64,000 nt of DNA from Cryptomeria japonica (lineage: Eukaryota; Streptophyta; Pinopsida; Cupressales; Cupressaceae), in assembly GCF_030272615.1 (NCBI RefSeq), contig NW_026729303.1, positions 45,213-109,212 of the forward strand, read 5' to 3'. Position 1 is the stretch's first letter. Each line of letters begins with the position of its first letter. This document shows positions 54,851 to 64,000 of the stretch, piece by piece. Below the pieces are notes generated by a model, which was given only the letters and a program-made list of their open reading frames with translations, was not told the origin of the DNA and ran no database searches. The position numbers and the translations under genes are program-made.

Positions 54851-55857
54851 TGGAGACAATTCTAAAGGCTTATAATGAAGCAAAGAAAGAGGTAGCCAAT
54901 AGGGACAATACCATTGCCAAGCTTCAAAGTCAGTTGATGGGACAATACCAAGGAGGTCAGTCCTCTACCTTGGAAATCTCTTCATCTCTAGTAAGGCCTC
55001 CTCCTACTAGTCCCATCATAGAATTCCCTCCTTCTCCTATGATTTCTAGTTTTCAACCAGCTGACACCTATCAAAATGAATTGGAAAAGATGAAACAGGC
55101 TCAGGCCTTATTCGCAAGCAAATATGAGGAGAAGATAAAGGCTACAATTTTGAGTTTTGTTGATAAAGTTGATGCTCCCACAGTACACATAAATATGAAG
55201 AGGATCTTGGACACTCTTAGTGAGTTAAATGAGGACAAGGCTATTTTAGAGCCCATTCTGAATAAATGGTTGCCTAGAGAAGTGGACCTAGAACTGATGT
55301 GTGCATCATATGATGAAGGTGGCTCTGATATTGTTATTAAGTCCACATGTGAGTTGACCAAGAATTTGACAAAGGTGGTAGAAGGAAGAGCTAATGTGGA
55401 GAGGAAGGCCAACTTGTATAGGAAAGAGTATATCGAGCATAAATTTGCATTGTTTCCTGGAGGCTTTGTTAATCAAAATTAGTTGAAAGATAAACAGGTA
55501 TGGCTAGATGAGTTAGGGGCTAATTTATCCTTAAGGGTAAATGAAATAATTAATAAAGATGATACCTCACTATTTGTTAAAACAATTGAGGAAATAGAGA
55601 AGATCAAATCACATTATGGGTTTTTGGAGTCAGAGGTAAGGAAAGTGAGGAACGCTAGGAAAAAGTTATTAAAGTTGAATACAAGGCTTATTGGTCACTC
55701 ATGGCCTACTAATGTTCTTTTCCAAGAGTGGTCCAAGAAATATGCGGTGCAAGAAGAAGATGCTCCAGATCAGTTGGAAGATGCTCCAGGACAGTTAGAG
55801 GGTATTGTAGAAGAGTTACCAACTAAAAAGGTCGTTGAGTCAGAAAGAGACTTGTAA
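54850..55857 (+). CDS. LTR-borne coiled-coil protein, unknown function (one stop)
   Basis: Two frames in phase, 54850-55482 (210 codons) and 55483-55857 (124 codons), separated by one TAG, make a 335-codon reading lying inside the 3' LTR. The first codon is TTG; a true start would be upstream or missing. The N-terminus is a probable coiled coil (AKKEVANRDNTIAKLQSQL), then a Ser/Pro-rich linker (about residues 40-75), then a helical Glu/Lys-rich region (ELEKMKQAQALFASKYEEKI) and further coil near FVKTIEEIEKIKSH. The acidic tail carries a short repeat (DAPDQLEDAPGQLEG). It is conserved between the two LTRs, so it was present in the ancestral LTR. I recognise no family. It may be the C-terminal half of the ORF upstream. 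Confidence 0.55.
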
Positions 55858-56767
55858 GTATTTTTTGAACAAAGTATAGTTGTAAAAAATTCTCCTAGGA
55901 AAGTCCAAAGCTTTGTATGCATCCATGTTATTATAAATGGATACAAGGACTATAGAAAAAAAAAATCGCAAGAAATTGTAAGGAAATGTTGTAGAAATTT
56001 ATCTGAGCTTTTTCTAAGTCTTATGGAAAACATTCAAGTGTTTTTGTAATATTTTCTTAATTAATATCAATACACAGACCATCAACTTTGCGCCTAGAAT
56101 CTATGTTGTCTTCAAGTGTGCTCGCAAATATTTACTATTTTCAATTTGAGTAATCTAGGGTTATTCATTTGAGTATGGGTTGTAAGGAAATCTTAAATAG
56201 ATGATTTTCTTAGCTTTTCTCTTCAAGAGGGGAATTAAATATGCAGGAACTATTTCTATCAATAAATTCCTTGTGGGAGACTTTGAATTTGATGAATGCT
56301 ATCTAGTTTGATGAGGGTAAATTCTTTATTATGTCAGGCATATGTGGGGTTTATAAAAGCGGAGGTGATGGGATGTATGGAGATGTTTAATTGTGAGATT
56401 ATTGTTTAAACTTAGATGACTTTGTCTCCTGGATAAGGCATTGGTATCTATTGTGGTTATCTTTTACATATCTTGTAGGTCGATACTGAACATGAACATA
56501 AGATTTCTTTCTTTGTTTTAGTTAGTTTTGAGGTGATAAGATTCATTGGTTTTCAGACTGGTTTACAATGGATCTATTTTTAAAAAGTGTGAAGTCAATT
56601 CACATAAAGTATACCTACCTAAACTTTGGATAAGTTCAAAGTGTAGAAGGTTCATCAAACCTTGTCATATGTTGCTCTGAAGTTTCCTTCTCCTTGATTT
56701 CTCTTTTGCAAATAGAGTTTATTGTTTTATTATAAGGGATTTTAGGGGGAATCAGAATTTGGGAACA
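54851..56767 (+). repeat. Ogre-like LTR, plus orientation (1917 bp)
   Basis: It runs from TGGAGACAAT to TTTGGGAACA, directly preceded by a PPT and directly followed by K sequence at 56768. It is the right arm of the inverted repeat and almost the same length as the left (1915 bp). It holds an ORF in its first 1.0 kb and promoter-like sequence in the last 0.4 kb. Confidence 0.85.
56349..56360 (+). promoter_or_regulatory. Putative TATA box in plus-oriented LTR
   Basis: GTTTATAAAAGC, about 410 bp before the LTR end, mirrored at 52261-52273. Transcription from here would run out of the composite into K. Confidence 0.55.
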
Positions 56768-56872
56768 ATAGCATGCATTTCAACTACCATTTAATATGAC
56801 ATGAATTAATAGTAACATAGTAATAAGTCCACATAATATCATTGGTAATAAAGAACTTAAACGACTTGGGCA
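56768..56872 (+). repeat. Element K 5' LTR, right part
   Basis: AACTACCATTTAATATGACATGAATTAATAG aligns with the K 3' LTR near 63929-64000 and continues to ACTTGGGCA at 56872. This shows that the block 45835-56767 is an insertion in the LTR. Confidence 0.8.
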
Positions 56873-56888
56873 GTTTGGTGTCAATAGC
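56873..56888 (+). other. Element K primer-binding site (degraded)
   Basis: GTTTGGTGTCAATAGC, which can be read as a mutated TTGGTATCAGAGC-type site directly after the LTR end. Low certainty on sequence alone; position is as expected. Confidence 0.45.
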
Positions 56889-59800
56889 AAGGAAAAAAAA
56901 ATATCATTGCATGCAGAACACAAATGTGTTTGAAGCTATTTAGGACTGTGATGTTGCAATTAAACCATGTGTGGTGTCATTTAGAATCAGTCCACCACTA
57001 GGAGAGATGGGCTCGAATATAGGAAAGAAGGTAGATGAAAACACTATATATAGACCATCGAATTGGAAAAGAAAGAGACATACAACAAAGGATTAGAGAA
57101 TGGAATGTAGAAGAGAAAAGTATTGGAAATTTAGAAGTATTATGACTAGTTGTAAAATATTAGTGATGATCATCTTAGATTTAGCATCGAATTTTAGAGA
57201 ATATAGAAAAGATAAGAACTAAAAAAATAGAGAATGGAAATATAGAGTAGTAAGGAGAGAAAAGAGAGCTCATGAGATAGAATAGCGTAGAGGGGGAAAG
57301 CATTATAATTTGGATGTATTGTAGATAGTTTTGGGAGAAGATATTAGTGATCATAGCAAACTTGGATTGTATTCCAGAGGTAGGCTCTATTCTAGCCTTT
57401 TTTGTTGTAGAGATCTAAAAGATAAAAGAATGTTCTATTTTGTTCACGAATTAAAATCATGATATTCGATTTCTTGATATGAAACCATTTTAAATTTCTT
57501 TAAAATACGTTCCTGTAAATAAAGATGAAATAATAAAATATTTTCTTAAGGTTTGTTGATAAACATAGTGTAACTCATAGAAATTAGATCACAAAATCCT
57601 CTAGAAACAGAGAAAGGGAGTAGAGAGATTTTGTATAAAAGATGGAATATTAGGATATGAATTATTAGATATTGGAGCTTATTTTGATTTCTTGAAGAAA
57701 AGAGTTACACTCTTGAATTTGATCCTTGCATTAGAAGTTAAGATAATTTCTGGGTATCTCATTTGAAAAGCCATATAGGTATGCATATTCATAAATCATA
57801 AAAACACACATATTAGTATCAAACTAAAGATGTTATTAGAGAAAAGAGGTAGAAAAACCAATGCACATGGAAAGATAGACAACTTAGACGATATAAACAT
57901 GGAAATTCGAAATGATAAGAAATAGAATACAAGTTAATGATTATTCTATTTAAATGTTTTGATAATTGAATAAAAGAGTGTGTACTCATTTTTTATTAAT
58001 TTTTAATGTAAAGATACATACATGTGTTACACCTTCTTAAATTTAAGTCTTCTCTTTGAATTAATTGAAATATAGAAGTGAAAGATAGTTTTCTTTTTAG
58101 AAATATATTTGTTTATCCATGAAATATTGCTTCCTATCAAATAGGATTGGTTGTAACGAAAGATTGATTCTTTCTATTTTTATTCAACGAAATATTGTCT
58201 TCTTTAACATTGCTTTTTTTATCATGCGAGAAATAGGAAGCTAGAATTTAAAAATGAAAGATTGTCTTCTATATATATTTATTCTAGATTCATATGAACA
58301 AAGATAGATAGGCTTGTGTTTATGGAAAGTTACCTTCCAAGATGGGTGCCGAATGTGGGTTATAGAGAGAGAGTTTTCTTTTTTTCAAAACTATATTTTA
58401 TTGCTATGCATGGCATTATACTCGGCCGAGTAATCAAATAACCATTGAAATAGATAGATTTATTTATTTATCCACTCTACCACATCCTCGATTAATCTTG
58501 CTTGTTTCTTAATGGAATTAGAAAATAGAAAATGCATGTATTATTCTAGGCACACACCAGATTCCATCTTGTCTATTGAATTATTTTTGCTAAGCAATTC
58601 ATGCAAGGTCGGGTATTCTTGATTGACCAAAAATTCTGGGGAAGTGTAAGCTTCAAGGTTGGGTGGAAAAAGCACCCGAATCTTGTTCTTGTCTTCATTC
58701 TAAAGATTGCATTGAAGATAGATTGGATTGAAGATCAAAGGACAAATCTCATCCTTTACTTTGTATTCTTTTGTTATTGAACTTAAGGTATTTTGGAAAG
58801 CCTAAGTATTGTATGATTGAGATACTACTTATATCGATTTATTGAATGAAGAATCTTTATCTTTTATACAAATTTTGTTTTTATTTATGATATAACTTGA
58901 ATAATCAAATGAAGCTATGGAAGGAAAAGTGGAATGAAATAGACTTATTAAGGAATTATGAGTTTATTTAAGAATAAAAAGTATTTCATTTTATTATTGA
59001 AGTTAGGACGATTTATGTCTTTAAATTTTGGTATTAGAGAATAGTTTATAACTCTAGGGCCTATGAGTCCACTTCATGAATGAAATCATGTTCTTAACAA
59101 AATTTCTATTAGATATCTAACACATAATACTTGCAAATTAAGAATGAGCACAAAGCTTTTACAAGGTGAAATGATGACAACAACCTAGAAGAAGGAGGGT
59201 GGTTGACTAAGGAAGAAATATTTCCCTCCTACTATAGAATGAATTCATGATATTCAAGATGAGAATTATAAGGTTGAGGAAGGCAATTATCTACTTCTAG
59301 GATGAAGGAAGAAATAAATCAACTCCTAAACCAAGAAAGAAGAAATAGCTAATCAAGCTAAGTAGGGTAATGGAAATCTCACCTACCATTCCCTTGGGAG
59401 ACAAGAATAGTTGGACCACCCTATTAAGGATATAGAAAAAGAATATCTATATGAGTATCTCCCTATTAAGTCAACTATATTTAATTCAGATGAGTCAAAA
59501 GGATATACCCCACTGACTCCATGGGAAGAGATATAAATTTGGTTGATATCATTTATGAACAATCGATAAATAAAGTCACTTTTTGCGAAATCAACATGGT
59601 GTCAGGATAGGTGAAGAAAGAATATCTCCTAGAATTAGCATACTTAATGGACACATTTGTTGGATGATAGTTTATTGAGTAAGAGTTGAGCACGTATATA
59701 GTAAAGTTGTAGTTGATACTTTATTGATATAAAAATGATGGTTGTCATTAGATCCTAGATGCTTGGGATGCTTGCTATATTAGACTCTTAATTATTTAAA

Positions 59801-61129
59801 CTTGTCTCTTGCAAAAGATATTATTCTATGTCTATAGTGTACGAGGTAGGTACTATATGGATGATATGATGAAATCTTCATACAACTTTTGTATTCTAGT
59901 TTGTGTCCTCGTAGTCAATTGTAAAATTGTTGGTACTATACTCTCTCTAGCGCATTTTCTAAAAGATACCCTAAGGTGTTGTAACTCCCCCTCATATGTG
60001 ACTACTTCTAGTCACTCAGTAAATTTGATATGTATTCAATTTGATGCTTTATTTGGTTATTTGACAAATTATTTGATCATTAATTTTTGGATTAGCTTTG
60101 AGTTCTTAACTTGATTATATTTTTTTCTTTTTCTAAATGGACGATTTACAAAATTTTCTATTTTGTGACCCTTGGTCACACTTGACTTAATGTTTCATTA
60201 TGTGCATTTTATAATTTACTATCTAAATTGATCACTTTTTCTCTTAACCTTTATGGTGGTTGATCTAATGTTTAAAATTATCTTGCATATTGTATTTCTT
60301 CCTTATCATGTTCATAGAGAATCCCTGATAGTATGTCCAGGAAAGTAAAAAGTAGAGAGTGTACCAAACATGGGTGTTGTGTCAGTTAGGGCAATAATAC
60401 TATGTATATGTGTAATTTTTAGTTTCAGTAAATTCAATGTGTTGAATAAGAGAATAGGCCTTGAAAAATTATATATATATATATATATATAGTAGATAGA
60501 CAAATTTGAATTAGTTCATCAATTATATCTGATCTTACTTCCTTGGTTTTACCTTCAAGGTCATGTGACCATGTAAGATGTCTTTTGTTAAAAGTTGGTT
60601 TTGGAAGTCTTGAACATCCAAGAATATATGGTCTTTGGCATAAAGACACATTTGAGATAAATAAGGTCATGCTAGTAGTTGTATAATGTTTGTTATGATG
60701 TTAAGAATTTTCTCTCATCATGGTTGCCTTGTTAATTGTCAATTAAAAGTATACGTAGTAGTTTGAAAATCTTAATGGATTGATATAAGTCAGAGGAATG
60801 AAGTAGATTTAGTTGGTAGGAATTTTTGGAAATAAAAAGAAAGTTGAATGATGTGTTCTCATAGATCAAGGAAATATTTATCTACCATGGTTACTATACG
60901 GTAAAAATTGAGATACCAATAGTTGCGGAATCACTTGGAAGCAAAACAATAAGTTTTGGAAGTATATATTATGGATCATAGATTTGATAAATTTGAGAAA
61001 ATGACTTGGGTGTAATTAAGAACATCAATGAAGGATGTACTCACTTAGAGGTAGAAAATTGAGGAAGATAATATTGCACCTTATTTAGAACATCTAGAAA
61101 TATGTAGTTAATCTAGAGATTGTTGATAA
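56889..61129 (+). other. Element K interior, unrecognised AT-rich sequence
   Basis: About 4.2 kb that should hold gag, protease, RT and RNase H of K. I find no convincing motif on either strand; the longest frames (for example 59809-60114) are Cys/Phe/Leu-rich AT artefacts. It could be extreme decay, or replacement by other old repeats. A (TA)n tract lies at about 60468-60491. A Lys/Glu-rich purine stretch at 59180-59330 has many stops. Confidence 0.4.
60468..60491. repeat. (TA)n microsatellite
   Basis: About twelve uninterrupted AT dinucleotides. Confidence 0.9.
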
Positions 61130-62180
61130 AGATGTGACTATACTAAGAACTTTGGAAAAGGTAGTTGAGTATGTGGCACAATGTTTAGTGAGTTAAAATT
61201 GAGCATGATCATATAATAGGAATTTTGTATCAAACCTAAGTATAGGTGGCAGGAAATCAATATGAAATTTATTCAATAATTGCTTTTGAGTAAGAACAAG
61301 CATGATATTATAGTTGGTTATTGTCAATAGATTGACAGAGATTGCACATTTCATACTTGGATATATTTAAAGATGAATCATTGAATCTTGTGAAGAAATT
61401 TATTCATTCAACTTATTGATTGCATGGAGTTTCAAAAATAGAAATATCAAATAGGAATGTCTGGATGACATTATGGTTTTGGACAATATTGAATACATCT
61501 TTGGGAATTAGATTGACTTTTAGTTGGCATGACATCTTCAGATAGATGACCAAATAGAAAAGAATTAATCAGGTAGTGGGGGATTCTTTTGGGTGTATTG
61601 CATGTATTAGAAATACAAGTGGAAGAAGTATTTGCCTTTGGATTGAGTTTACATACAACAAAATCTTTCTATGCATCTTTAAGGAATGACACCCATTATG
61701 ATGCTCTATGATGGAAATGACAAACATTTGTCAGTTGGGATAGAATAAAGATAGGATCATCATTTCAAATATGCTTAAGGAAATGGATGAGCAGATGAAG
61801 TTTATCAAGAATATATTGAAAGAAACAATCGACATACAAGAAAATCAATGATAATAGAAACAATACTTCTCGGTATTTGTTACTAAAGATGAAATTCTTT
61901 TGAGGGAGAAGCCTCATAAGAGCTCTATTTTATCGAGGAAAACATCAAAGTTGGTACCAAGATATGTGGGACCCTTCGATGTGCTGAAGGTTATGAATCC
62001 AATTGCTTATGGGTACAGGATCTAGGAATGGTGCTAGTCGAGCACATCCAAATTCTTGATCAGTGTAGTGTTAAGCTACATAGCAAAGATTTAACTTAGT
62101 ATTAAGTCCAGTGGGACCAATATTCTGATGATAGTGCTACTTGGGAGGATACTGAGATGATTTACAGTCATATTCCTCTT
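61130..62180 (+). pseudogene. Element K Ty3 integrase and chromodomain-like tail, badly decayed
   Basis: Fragments of a Ty3 integrase in order: VVEYVAQC near 61150 (HHCC finger end), VIVNRLTEIAHFI near 61315-61355 (family VDRLTKSAHF), HLQIDDQIEK near 61537-61566 (family HPQTDGQTER), a segment ending SICLWIEFTY near 61640 (family LPLVEFAYN), KLVPRYVGPFDVLKVMNPIA near 61949-62010 (family PRYVGPFEV), and VQWDQYSDDSATWEDTEMI near 62115-62165, which resembles the chromodomain end of chromoviruses. These need several frame changes and skip many stops. The family is Ty3/gypsy chromovirus by motif order; the gene is dead. Confidence 0.8.
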
Positions 62181-62400
62181 TTGTTTTTCATTAGAGTAAT
62201 ATTTGCTTGATGCATGAAATAGTTTAATACTATGATTTTGATTTACATGTTGTAAATTTGGATAGTATATTTCTTACTATTTTTGTTGTATTTGATTTGA
62301 GATCACAATGTATGGTTAATATTTATGATGTTGAGAAAGTATGTGCTTGTTGATAGAATAATAAGACAATGGGACGATGTCTCTTTTAAGAGGCGAAGGA
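62181..62400 (+). other. Element K 3' untranslated region and PPT
   Basis: Non-coding, ending GGGACGATGTCTCTTTTAAG then AGGCGAAGGA (62391-62400) next to the LTR start. This is the decayed form of the usual Ty3 GGGGGAGGATGTCA junction. Confidence 0.75.
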
Positions 62401-64000
62401 TGTCACAAACCCTATTTATCCATAATTATTTAATTAGGAAAATAATGTTTACTTTTCGCAAATGAAATGAAATTGAAATGGAAATGGAAAATTTTAGAGG
62501 AATTAGATGATAATGTGAAAGAAATTTAAATGCAAATAAATGTTTAATATTATTTTTTTGTAAGTGCAATTGAATGATCGGCATTATTTTTATTATTAGG
62601 GATTGTCATTGCTAATGAGTAATTGATTGCAAGTGAATGCAGGAACAAGTGAACGTAGATGACGACAAGAATAGGGTTCAAGTAGAGTTATCTTAGCTCA
62701 TGGACTTCACTAGAATAAATGGAATCTCTCACACCACTTTAGAATACTTATGCATGCATTTCATAGATAATTGGAGTTTGTGATAAAATTAGACTTGAAT
62801 TACATTAGTGACTGTGAAATATTATGCTTTATTGTTAAAAGAGATGTAAATTGTTAATGATTTAAAAACAAATATTGACATGTTTATATATTCTTTTTAT
62901 GGAGATATGTGTGAATGGGTGAAACAATATATTAATTAGTTTACTAGTATATATATATTTATTAATTATATGTATATGAGTTTGAATAATGATTCGATCA
63001 TATACATATATATACATATGTAATTATGATATATAAAAACATATTTGATTATATATGAAATTTGATTATTTTTTCTTTGTGAAAATTCATTTGATTATAT
63101 ACATATATAATATATTATATGTATGTATATTTATAAATATATAAAATAATAATAAATGATTTATTTAATGGCATATTAAACGAATGGTGGCAGATTATAA
63201 GCATTATGTTATAGTCATGTGGCGGTTTATTTTAATGCAAAGTAAATGATTAATGAGGGAGGTCGATAGTAATATCGACCGCTCCCCATATCTATAGGGA
63301 AGAGTGGGCATTACCACCGACCACTCCTCCTCCCTCTTTTAATTTTCCTTACCAACCACATTTCGACCATGTCGACCAAGCCTAGACAATGTAGTACGTG
63401 GTGAAATCCATGGGTTACCATCCCACATAAACCCACCGATATTAGTATCTTTGAATGACATGTGCACTAAGAAGTTAATTTAATCAAATTTTCATGTTAT
63501 GTGGTAGTCGATACTAGTCGATTTGGCAAAACTAGAAACTTAGAAAACTAATTGGAAGAAAAATGGTAATATGTCAGCCATGCCACAGAACAAGCATTTA
63601 AGTGTCTGTATTGAAACTCGACTTGCAAATTATATATTACACCAAATAAGGAATGGGAAGTGGGAGTTGATGTTAACTATTCCACATAGCATTCTATAAC
63701 AAGTTATTAAGAGCTAAGCTTACCGCATAGTGGAGTCAAAGAATAATAGCGACTATGCAACTAAACAAAAAACATTGTGTTTGAGATAAACTCTAACGAT
63801 ACTATTAGATATATGTAGTGCATGGTATATTTACAAGTCAAGATGCCATGAGAACTATTCCACATGTGGAAGGGAGGGAGTCGGTGTTACTACCAACTAC
63901 CCACCCAAATCTCCACCTTCGCACTTGTTGTAACTGCCATTTAATGTGACATGAATTAATAATAACCTAGTAATTAGTCCACATAATAACACCAGTAATA
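62401..64000 (+). repeat. Element K 3' LTR (window ends inside)
   Basis: It starts TGTCACAAAC and aligns with 44344-45834 and 56768-56848 of the 5' LTR. Compared with the 5' copy it has a ~30-bp insertion near 63197-63230 and keeps CTCCACCTTCGCACTTG near 63911, which is lost at the 5' insertion site. It is interrupted only by the window edge. No gene is seen. Confidence 0.88.

Larger units (their letters stand above)
45835..56767. mobile_element. Composite Tat/Ogre-like insertion in K's LTR
   Basis: This 10.9-kb block separates the two halves of K's 5' LTR. From left to right it holds an LTR-like fragment (minus orientation, 45835-about 47100), unassigned repeat DNA, a 411-codon minus-strand ORF, an Ogre-like primer site, a complete 1915-bp LTR in minus orientation, a 1.08-kb + strand coding segment, and a complete 1917-bp LTR in plus orientation that abuts K at 56767. 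About 10-15 bp of K are missing at the left junction and I see no matching target duplication. It is either one rearranged element or two overlapping ones. No RT or integrase is found. Confidence 0.7.
44344..64000 (+). mobile_element. Ty3/gypsy chromovirus-like element K (runs off window)
   Basis: The 5' LTR starts TGTCATGAAA at 44344, is interrupted by a composite insertion (45835-56767) and ends at about 56872. The 3' LTR starts TGTCACAAAC at 62401 and is still running at 64000, about 25 bp short of its expected end. The PPT TTTTAAGAGGCGAAGGA lies at 62384-62400. A badly decayed integrase with a chromodomain-like tail at 61130-62180 gives the Ty3 assignment and + orientation. LTRs look roughly 93% identical by eye. 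It sits in the 3' LTR of J. Confidence 0.82.

Noticed and set aside
51856-56767. A foldback DNA transposon with 1.9-kb terminal inverted repeats
   Set aside because: The arms end in TG...CA and carry a TATA box, a PBS on one side and a PPT on the other, and no target duplication matches their outer ends. LTRs in inverted orientation explain this better.
59809-60114. A 101-codon Cys-rich + strand frame inside K
   Set aside because: AT-driven composition, no motif, no conservation evidence, and it overlaps a region with stops in the other expected frames.
1-64000. CRISPR arrays, bacterial operons, ribosome-binding sites, tRNA or rRNA genes
   Set aside because: No regularly spaced repeats of CRISPR type and no cloverleaf or rRNA segments were seen. 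The many tRNA-like motifs are retrotransposon primer sites only.

Overview
This window is repeat-only DNA from a large plant nuclear genome. I find no host gene, tRNA, rRNA or CRISPR array. The DNA is AT-rich and almost all of it is LTR retrotransposons inserted into one another. Most are Ty1/copia with a methionine-type primer site (TGGTATCAGAGC-like); others are Ty3/gypsy. The families, the LTR ends (runs of C before CTCTGGGACCTAACA) and the deep nesting suggest a gymnosperm, probably a conifer. That is inference from general appearance, not a database match.

Layout. A decayed Ty3 gag on the + strand (F) is the oldest visible layer, in three pieces: 1-315, 15977-16733 and 20553-21291. It is split by copia element A (316-15971, - strand) and by D, a gag-plus-protease element without reverse transcriptase (16734-20547, - strand). 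A carries a solo LTR (1189-1991) in its left LTR and copia element B (4420-12149, - strand) in its pol. B carries another solo LTR (7172-8230). F then runs into an LTR fragment, G (from 21292), which holds the non-coding LTR element H (21602-23701) and copia element J (+ strand, from 24041). J holds copia element I in its 5' LTR (25172-32865, - strand), copia element E in its reverse transcriptase (36520-42791, + strand), a 329-bp TRIM (43511-43839), and the Ty3 element K in its 3' LTR (44344 to beyond the window end). K's 5' LTR holds a Tat/Ogre-like composite (45835-56767). Nearly every insertion is supported by TG...CA ends and a 5-bp target duplication.

Coding state. All gag-pol genes are broken, mostly by in-frame TAG stops and by changes at catalytic or zinc-binding residues. 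The longest open frames are a 413-codon RT-RNase H frame in E (40114-41355) and a 411-codon frame of unknown function just downstream of an Ogre-like primer site (50019-51254, - strand). LTR divergence judged by eye falls with nesting depth (A, D and H roughly 13%; B, E, I, K and the Ogre-like LTRs roughly 5-8%), so the nesting order and the LTR ages agree.

Most unusual parts. A pair of 1.9-kb LTRs lies in inverted orientation around a 1.08-kb coding segment, and a coding frame appears to run through the PPT into the 3' LTR. The 329-bp TRIM has only 53 bp between its LTRs. D is a gag-protease element with an in-frame 141-bp duplication. A (GA)37 microsatellite sits in frame inside a gag gene.
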